Below are positions 5,442-6,173 of a stretch of DNA of 6,173 nt, piece by piece; positions within the stretch are counted from its first letter, which is position 1; every line of letters begins with the position of its first letter. The stretch covers positions 1 through 6,173 of the forward strand of contig JAGPVK010000136.1 of assembly GCA_018067055.1 (NCBI GenBank), in the 5' to 3' direction. The notes below the pieces were generated by a model. The model saw only the letters and a program-made list of their open reading frames with translations. It searched no databases and was not told the origin of the DNA. Source of the DNA: Sphingomonadales bacterium (lineage in GTDB: Bacteria; Pseudomonadota; Alphaproteobacteria; Sphingomonadales; Sphingomonadaceae). The translations under genes and the position numbers were made by a program.

Positions 5442-6011
5442 ATGTTTAACGCCCCCAAAATCATTCTGGCATCCTTGGTATTGACGCTGATCCCAGCATG
5501 CTCGTCGGAATTGAGCCCAGAAGAACAGGCAATCCTCGATGCGCGTATCGCCGAAGAAACAAAGCCGACCAACATGATCGCCGTGCTGCAGGAAAATCCT
5601 GACCTGAGCACTGCAAGCATATTGATTGGTCTGTCCGGCGTTGGCGCCGAGATGCAGGACAATGGGCCTTACACCGCATTTGTCGCGACCAATGAAGCGT
5701 TCAACAAAATGGATGCGCAGCGGCTGAGCGAACTATTGTCGGCAGATGACAAGGCGGAACTCAAAAGCATCGCGGAATATGGTCTGGTCAAAGGCAACAT
5801 GACGGCTGCGGATATCGCCAAGGCGATCAGTGATGGTGGCGGCACCGCGAGCATTCCAACCTTTGGTGGTGGCACGATCAAGGCGTCGATGGACGGCGAT
5901 ACAATCACGCTGGAAGACGGTGCCGGCAACAAGGCGCATGTGACCAAAGCGGATGTAACGTCCAGCAACGGCACCATGCATATCGTCGACAATCTGCTGA
6001 TGCCCAAATAG
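5442..6011 (+). CDS. Fasciclin (FAS1) domain lipoprotein, divergent copy 2
   Basis: This 189-residue exported protein has a lipoprotein signal peptide: MFNAPK, a hydrophobic core, then the lipobox LIPAC with the cysteine at C20, followed by Ser. A charged, probably helical linker (about 24-42) precedes one FAS1 domain (about 43-189). The first signature is altered to YTAFVATNEAF (77-87), with Ala instead of the usual Pro. The second is SNGTMHIVDNLLMP (175-188). The family's internal YH pair is YG here (Y113-G114 in AEYGLV), so the conserved histidine is lost. From residue 75 onward it aligns without gaps to copy 1 (residue 79 onward), with about 56 of 115 identical by hand count. A tandem duplication followed by divergence is inferred. 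Terminators on both sides make it a probable single-gene transcript. Partner and ligand are unknown. Confidence 0.9.
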   Translation: MFNAPKIILASLVLTLIPACSSELSPEEQAILDARIAEETKPTNMIAVLQENPDLSTASILIGLSGVGAEMQDNGPYTAFVATNEAFNKMDAQRLSELLSADDKAELKSIAEYGLVKGNMTAADIAKAISDGGGTASIPTFGGGTIKASMDGDTITLEDGAGNKAHVTKADVTSSNGTMHIVDNLLMPK

Positions 6012-6033
6012 GTGCGGATATCTGACTAAAAGG

Positions 6034-6063
6034 AAGGCCTCGCAGGATTGCGGGGCCTTTTTT
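6034..6063 (+). terminator. Rho-independent terminator after fasciclin copy 2
   Basis: AAGGCCTCGCA (6034-6044) pairs with TGCGGGGCCTT (6049-6059), giving an 11-bp stem with one G-U pair and a GGAT loop. It runs into TTTTTT (6058-6063). It sits 22 bases after the stop of the second fasciclin gene. Confidence 0.9.
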
Positions 6064-6098
6064 GCTGGGGACGAGCTTTCCTCTGGCTTTTATTGGAA

Positions 6099-6104
6099 TA
6101 TAAT
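6099..6104 (+). promoter_or_regulatory. Possible -10 box (TATAAT)
   Basis: An exact TATAAT lies in a short AT-rich stretch downstream of the terminator. The base run 16-17 bases upstream (CTTTCC/TTTCCT, about 6076-6082) is a poor -35. It could serve a gene beyond the window's right edge, but it may equally be chance. Confidence 0.25.
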
Positions 6105-6114
6105 CCTGCCGTTA

Positions 6115-6173
6115 GTCCTGAGCTTGTTGAATGACGGTTCAAGACTGGAGGCGTGGTTCGACAGGCTCACCAC
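6115..6173. repeat. REP-like imperfect inverted repeat, cut by the window end
   Basis: The left arm GTCCTGAGCTTGTTGAA (6115-6131) and the right arm TTCGACAGGCTCACCAC (6157-6173) are reverse complements at 13 of 17 positions, two of the four mismatches being G-U compatible. A small inner repeat, TTGAA/TTCAA (6127-6131, 6138-6142), lies between them. The TGAGCTTGTCGAA / TTCGACA-GCTCA core matches, from memory, a widespread intergenic palindromic repeat in sphingomonads and other proteobacteria. The element probably continues past the window. No transposase is seen. Confidence 0.6.

Noticed and set aside
5249..6007. Minus-strand open frames across the fasciclin region
   Set aside because: They are antisense to the clear FAS1 lipoprotein genes and terminators, with no ribosome sites or domain similarity.

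Overview
The window reads as ordinary chromosomal DNA of a moderately GC-rich alphaproteobacterium. It most likely comes from a sphingomonad (Sphingopyxis/Sphingorhabdus-like). This rests on the order cytochrome oxidase subunit III – DUF983 – SURF1 – thrC, on protein flavour and codon choice, and on a TTCGACA/TGAGCTTGT-type intergenic repeat at the right edge. The assignment comes from recall, not from a database search.

All genes are on the + strand. Region 1 (1-1091) is a respiratory block: the last 28 codons of the aa3-type oxidase subunit III gene, a small zinc-ribbon membrane protein (DUF983), and a short SURF1 oxidase assembly factor. Region 2 (1105-3385) continues the same tightly packed unit with threonine synthase (thrC) and a class I SAM-dependent methyltransferase that overlaps thrC by 8 bases. 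Region 3 (3422-4557) is a two-gene pterin module, a FolB/FolX-family protein overlapping (ATGA) an SDR reductase. The reductase carries Asp in place of the catalytic Ser, as in pteridine reductase PTR1 and FolM. Region 4 (4681-6063) holds two successive fasciclin (FAS1) lipoprotein genes, about 49% identical over 115 ungapped residues. Each has its own leader hairpin and its own rho-independent terminator. Region 5 (6064-6173) has no gene. It contains a possible -10 box and an imperfect inverted repeat cut by the window edge.

From 1 to 4557 the genes overlap or lie within about 36 bases, and no terminator is visible, so they may be one transcript or several coupled ones. The respiratory genes act on haem-copper oxidase assembly, thrC closes threonine biosynthesis, and the folB/SDR pair points to reduced pterin (folate or tetrahydromonapterin) metabolism. 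The fasciclin pair is a separate unit of surface or periplasmic lipoproteins. I see no mobile element, CRISPR array, tRNA/rRNA or defence system. The most informative observations are the PTR1/FolM-like active site beside a FolX-leaning FolB homologue, and the duplicated fasciclins, one of which has lost the family's conserved histidine.
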